Origin: Deferribacteres bacterium | Lineage (GTDB): Bacteria > Nitrospirota > Thermodesulfovibrionia > UBA6902 | Direction of reading: 5' to 3' | Length of the DNA: 23,500 bases | NCBI GenBank assembly: GCA_013152795.1 | Contig: JAADFS010000275.1 | Span: 1 to 23,500 of the forward strand | Shown: one piece after another, positions 22,176 through 23,500 of the stretch | How positions within the stretch are numbered: position 1 is the first letter of the stretch | Layout of the letters: every line of letters begins with the position of its first letter | Position numbers and translations under genes: made by a program | The notes under the pieces: generated by a model | The model's input: the letters and a program-made list of their open reading frames with translations, nothing else | Told to the model about the DNA's origin: nothing | Database searches by the model: none

Positions 22176-22223
22176 TTAATGTTACATAAACGGGCAGAGG
22201 AGTCTGCCGGAAGACCTTTATAA
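22176..22223 (+). repeat. Dispersed hairpin repeat, copy R6
   Basis: TTAATGTTACATAAA, hairpin GGCAGA-GGAG-TCTGCC (22193-22208), tail GGAAGACCTTTATAA. The last pair of the stem is A-U where other copies have G-C, a compensatory change. The copy ends one base before the ATG of the DUF190 gene, so it forms the whole ribosome-binding leader; GGAAG at 22209-22213 may serve as ribosome site. Confidence 0.75.
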
Positions 22224-22224
22224 C

Positions 22225-22566
22225 ATGAAACTGCCTGAAGAAGGGAAATTACTGAGAATATTTGTCGGGGAGACCGACAGGCACGAGGGGAAGCCCCTTT
22301 ATGAGTCCATTGTACTGAAGGCAAGGGAGTTGAACCTTGCAGGCGCCACGGTTTTCAGGGGGATAATGGGTTACGGCGCCAGCAGCCGCATTCACTCCAT
22401 CAAACTACTCCGACTTTCGGAAGATCTGCCTGTTATGATTGAAATAGTGGATACCGAAGAGAATATAAACAAAATCCTTCCTTTTCTCGATGAGACCGTC
22501 AAAGAAGGATTAATTACAATGGAAAAGGCAAATATTATCAAATACAGATACCGTAAGCCCCTTTGA
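22225..22566 (+). CDS. DUF190 (PII-like) protein linked to crcB
   Basis: 113 aa, DUF190 family, ferredoxin-like fold related to PII signalling proteins. LLRIFVGETDRHEGKPLYESIV (9-30) and LAGATVFRGIMGYGASSRIHS (38-58) are the family signatures. LPVMIEIVDTEENINKILPFLDE (67-89) is the second half of the fold. Genes of this family often sit next to crcB, which suggests a regulatory or accessory role for the fluoride channel (inference from context). The gap to crcB is 117 nt and contains repeat R6. Confidence 0.88.
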   Translation: MKLPEEGKLLRIFVGETDRHEGKPLYESIVLKARELNLAGATVFRGIMGYGASSRIHSIKLLRLSEDLPVMIEIVDTEENINKILPFLDETVKEGLITMEKANIIKYRYRKPL

Positions 22567-22609
22567 AATCCACCCTGAAATGCCGCCGGTGTAATCAGCT
22601 TTACGCTGT

Positions 22610-23467
22610 TTACTCGAAGACAGACTTTTCCTTCGCATAGGTTTCAGCGATTTTTTCAACAAGTGGGGTAAGCCTGTCGCGGCTTATATTGAGATAGGCT
22701 ACCGCAGGCAGCTCGTGCAGCATGATAGAATCGTCAGGGTCCCTGTATCCTATGCCCAGCGCTTTACAGATGTAGTCAGCGGCATTAACGCATGCAATCC
22801 CTTTTGCCGCAACAGGGTCGTCGATATCATCGAGACTGACACCTGTCAGATGATGCTTTTCTATAACCTGCAGCAGCACAGACGGGAAACCCCATTTTTC
22901 CGCCACCCTTGCGCCGATTTCCGCATGATTATACCCGTAGATCTCTTCTTCGGCTTCTATGGAGCTGACGCCTTCGTTGTATGTTCTCATCATCACCTCT
23001 GTAAATATATCGGGGGTTTCATTGTTCATGATGACCTTTCCCAGGTCATGCATGAGCCCTCCGATAAAGGCAATGTTGCCCAAATCGCTGTCAAGGCCCG
23101 ACGCGGTCATCTTGGCGGCAATGGCAGCGCCGATGGAATGGTCCCATATTTTCTGTTCCGTCATGCCGAATTTCTTGTAGAGCGACCTTGTTGATGCTGA
23201 CAGCACGAGGCTCCTTATGGTCTTAAGGCCGAGTATCAGCAATGCCTGCTGAATACTGTTGACTTCCTGCCTTAACCCGTATAACGCACTGTTTGATATC
23301 TTAAGTACCCTCGCTGCAATCGCCTGATCCTTCTCTATAATCTCAGCGAGGTCAGAGAAAGAAAGATTATCATCATTGATTGTCTCAAGTATCTTCTTTG
23401 CCACGAAGGGAAGCATTTTAAGGTCGCCGACCTTTTTAATCAGGTTCTCTTTGGAAATGATCTCCAT
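22610..23467 (-). CDS. HDOD-domain signalling protein
   Basis: 285 aa, a single HDOD domain covering about 12-210 and a short C-terminal helical region. KMLPFVAKKILETI and KDQAIAARVLKISNSALYG are typical. HDOD proteins are noncatalytic HD-GYP relatives found in regulation of motility, competence and second-messenger responses. Here the metal-ligand pattern looks largely kept (His110, His140-Asp141 in MHDLGK, His181, His205-His206), although the GYP motif is absent. It stands alone with no receiver or kinase domain. The ribosome site GGGAG lies about 6 nt before the ATG, and the gene is convergent with the DUF190 gene. Confidence 0.88.
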   Translation of the reverse strand: MEIISKENLIKKVGDLKMLPFVAKKILETINDDNLSFSDLAEIIEKDQAIAARVLKISNSALYGLRQEVNSIQQALLILGLKTIRSLVLSASTRSLYKKFGMTEQKIWDHSIGAAIAAKMTASGLDSDLGNIAFIGGLMHDLGKVIMNNETPDIFTEVMMRTYNEGVSSIEAEEEIYGYNHAEIGARVAEKWGFPSVLLQVIEKHHLTGVSLDDIDDPVAAKGIACVNAADYICKALGIGYRDPDDSIMLHELPAVAYLNISRDRLTPLVEKIAETYAKEKSVFE

Positions 23468-23500
23468 TTGATTCTCCCGGAAAAACAGATTTGAACTGGA

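Noticed and set aside
3558..22223. CRISPR array
   Set aside because: The repeats are dispersed over many kilobases with no regular spacers and no cas genes are present.

Overview
The window (about 47% GC by eye) looks like a chromosomal segment of a Gram-negative bacterium. Lipobox lipoproteins, HflK/HflC, many membrane glycosyltransferases and a B12-type radical SAM protein suggest Nitrospirota or Desulfobacterota; this is inferred from protein style, not a database match. No rRNA, tRNA, CRISPR array or complete insertion sequence was seen.

Layout. 2-3415 (minus): hflK-hflC followed closely by a B12-binding radical SAM gene. 3416-3738: a repeat-rich intergenic region. 3739-6562 (minus): a polyprenyl-phosphate glycosyltransferase (GT2) and a GT-C membrane glycosyltransferase. 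6668-7048 (minus): an orphan DUF6788-like gene, divergent from 7097-16432 and 16454-18415 (plus). That plus-strand stretch holds an LhgO-like FAD oxidase, an extended SDR sugar epimerase, a glucose-1-phosphate cytidylyltransferase, a second GT2, a DegT/DnrJ aminotransferase, a second GT-C enzyme and two tandem membrane alkaline-phosphatase-fold proteins. 18438-19439 (minus): two tandem paralogous lipoproteins. 19824-20009: a small Cys-rich protein. 20024-21600 (minus): hisA-hisF, with an enlarged HisF. 21721-22566 (plus): crcB and a DUF190 gene. 22610-23467 (minus): an HDOD protein.

The central plus-strand genes read as a surface-glycan pathway. Sugar activation (cytidylyltransferase), sugar modification (SDR, aminotransferase, perhaps the FAD oxidase), loading on a lipid carrier (GT2), membrane transfer (GT-C) and a substituent transfer or hydrolysis step outside the inner membrane (two AlkP-fold proteins) are all represented. 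This ordering is inference.

The most unusual signal is a dispersed intergenic repeat of about 45-60 nt. It has a conserved GTTGCATAAA block, a short hairpin (GGCAGG-loop-CCTGCC) with a compensatory base change in one copy, and a conserved tail resembling GTAAAACCTTTATAAAGCGA. I find seven copies (six plus, one minus) and two weaker relatives. Several abut or supply stop codons and one ends next to a start codon. Two copies have an inverted TTTATGC(AA) at the far side, as in a MITE or REP-like element. Other points of note are the 32-residue insertion in HisF, a probable leaderless hisA transcript, and a GT2 that lacks the usual N-terminal Asp-Asp motif.
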